From Actinomycetota bacterium (GTDB taxonomy: Bacteria > Actinomycetota > Actinomycetes > Nanopelagicales > Nanopelagicaceae): DNA of 5,393 nt. Shown here one piece after another: positions 4,653 through 5,393 of the stretch. Made by a program: the position numbers and the translations under genes. The notes beneath the pieces are model-generated. The model ran no database searches. It had not been told where the DNA came from and saw only the letters and a program-made list of their open reading frames with translations. Position 1 is the first letter of the stretch. The number at the start of each line of letters is the position of its first letter. The DNA is taken from the NCBI GenBank assembly GCA_009700155.1, contig WLMP01000065.1:1-5393 (forward strand), written 5' to 3'.

Positions 4653-5393
4653 ATGAGTAATTCAGGCTTTGGTGGTGGCGGCTTTAATCGCAATAACAAC
4701 CCATTCGGTGGCAGTGGCTTTGGCGGCAATTTTCCTAACCCATTTGCTAATCGAAGCGGTGGTCGAAGGAGAATTAGTCCATTAACAATTACTTTCATAA
4801 TTTTGTTTATTTTGGCAAGTATCCTGGTTTCATTAAGTGGTTTCTATGCAGATCTACTTTGGTTTAGATCAGTTGATTATGTAAATGTCTGGCAAACCTC
4901 ACTATTTACAAAAGTGTTTTTATTTCTGGGTTTTGGTTTTGTAACAGCACTATTTATTACTGCAAATATCTATATTGCCTTTAGAAAACGACCTGTATAT
5001 GTCCCAGTTGCTGTAGAAGCTGATAACTTAGAGCGTTATCGCTCACAAATTGAACCAATTAAAAAATTGGTTTCAATTGCAATATTTCTAGCAATCTTTT
5101 ATTTTGCTGGAACAGCCGGCTCAAGATTTTGGCAACAGTGGCTTCTATTTAGGAACTCAACAGAGTTTGGTGTTGTTGATCCGCAATTCGGCTTAGATGT
5201 TTCATTCTTCGCATTTAGATTGCCAATGTGGCAAGCATTAATTGGTTGGGGTATATCGACAATAATTTTGTCTTTGATTGCCGCAGCTGCAGTTCACTAT
5301 ATCTACGGTGGCATTAGACCAGCAGTTAAAGAAGAGAGAACTACAGTTGCAGCCCGAGTACAGCTTTCAGTTCTACTTGGATTACTAGTTTTA
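4653..5393 (+). CDS. UPF0182 (COG1615) multi-span membrane protein, 5' part
   Basis: The reading frame runs from ATG 4653 to the last base with no stop: 247 residues, the N-terminal quarter of a family whose members usually have around 900-1000 residues. After a glycine/asparagine/phenylalanine-rich, then arginine-rich start (1-40) come membrane segments at about 41-64, 86-109, 137-153, 195-215 and from 236 on. Family features are DLLWFRSVDYVNVW (67-80), RKRPVYVP (111-118), ERYR, FGVVDPQFGLDVSFFAFRLP (172-191), HYIYGGIRP (215-223) and the RVQL start of the next segment. The family is found in actinobacteria and some other bacteria; its function is unknown. No in-frame ATG or GTG exists between this ATG and the upstream TAA at 4641, so the start is well fixed. 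It lies 19 nt after the protease stop, an arrangement I recall from M. tuberculosis Rv3194c-Rv3193c. Confidence 0.93.
   Translation, partial: MSNSGFGGGGFNRNNNPFGGSGFGGNFPNPFANRSGGRRRISPLTITFIILFILASILVSLSGFYADLLWFRSVDYVNVWQTSLFTKVFLFLGFGFVTALFITANIYIAFRKRPVYVPVAVEADNLERYRSQIEPIKKLVSIAIFLAIFYFAGTAGSRFWQQWLLFRNSTEFGVVDPQFGLDVSFFAFRLPMWQALIGWGISTIILSLIAAAAVHYIYGGIRPAVKEERTTVAARVQLSVLLGLLVL

Noticed and set aside
4562..4798. Minus-strand open frame rich in proline and leucine.
   Set aside because: It is the complement of the glycine-rich start of the UPF0182 gene, which explains its odd composition.
1..5393. CRISPR arrays, insertion sequences, integrase genes or attachment sites.
   Set aside because: No regularly spaced long repeats, transposase motifs or terminal inverted repeats were seen; gene order looks like conserved core chromosome.

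Overview
The window looks like a chromosomal segment of a low-GC actinobacterium. It carries a WhiB-family gene, found only in actinobacteria and their phages, plus several genes typical of actinobacteria (DUF5679, a DUF2342 zincin-like protein, UPF0182), in AT-rich DNA with AT-ending codons and short spacers. That combination suggests a streamlined freshwater lineage such as Nanopelagicales (acI). This is an inference from composition and gene content, not a database match. From memory, the order whiB7 / YgjP-like / DUF2342 / small membrane protein / PDZ-Lon protease / UPF0182 resembles the Mycobacterium tuberculosis uvrD2-whiB7-Rv3195-Rv3194c-Rv3193c neighbourhood, so this appears to be a conserved core block and not an accessory island.

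Left part (1-710): a strong terminator-like hairpin lies about 70 nt upstream of a whiB7-type regulator on the + strand. It ends either the upstream gene or, as in other whiB7/wblC leaders, an attenuated leader. A nearly perfect bidirectional hairpin separates whiB7 from the convergent genes that follow.

Middle part (710-3295): three minus-strand genes, transcribed in the order DUF2342 protein, YgjP/SprT-like metallopeptidase, DUF5679 zinc ribbon. The non-coding stretches between them are unusual. The DUF5679 gene has a foldable leader. The metallopeptidase start is duplicated, creating a six-codon mini-ORF. Four DnaA-box-like 9-mers lie in the same orientation around that start. An opposite-strand (+) candidate small RNA of about 80 nt, with its own promoter-like boxes and T-run, sits between the metallopeptidase and DUF2342 genes.

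Right part (3296-5393): a divergent + strand cluster of three membrane-associated genes: a 58-residue single-span protein, a membrane-anchored PDZ plus Lon-type serine protease, and the first 247 residues of a UPF0182 multi-span protein that runs off the window. Two of these starts have a TANNNT -10-like hexamer exactly 6 nt before the ATG, which predicts leaderless transcripts.

Together the window holds one stress/antibiotic-response regulator, three protease or protease-like proteins, one zinc ribbon and two membrane proteins of unknown role. The best candidates for undescribed biology are the RNA structures and the DnaA-box-like repeats, not the proteins.
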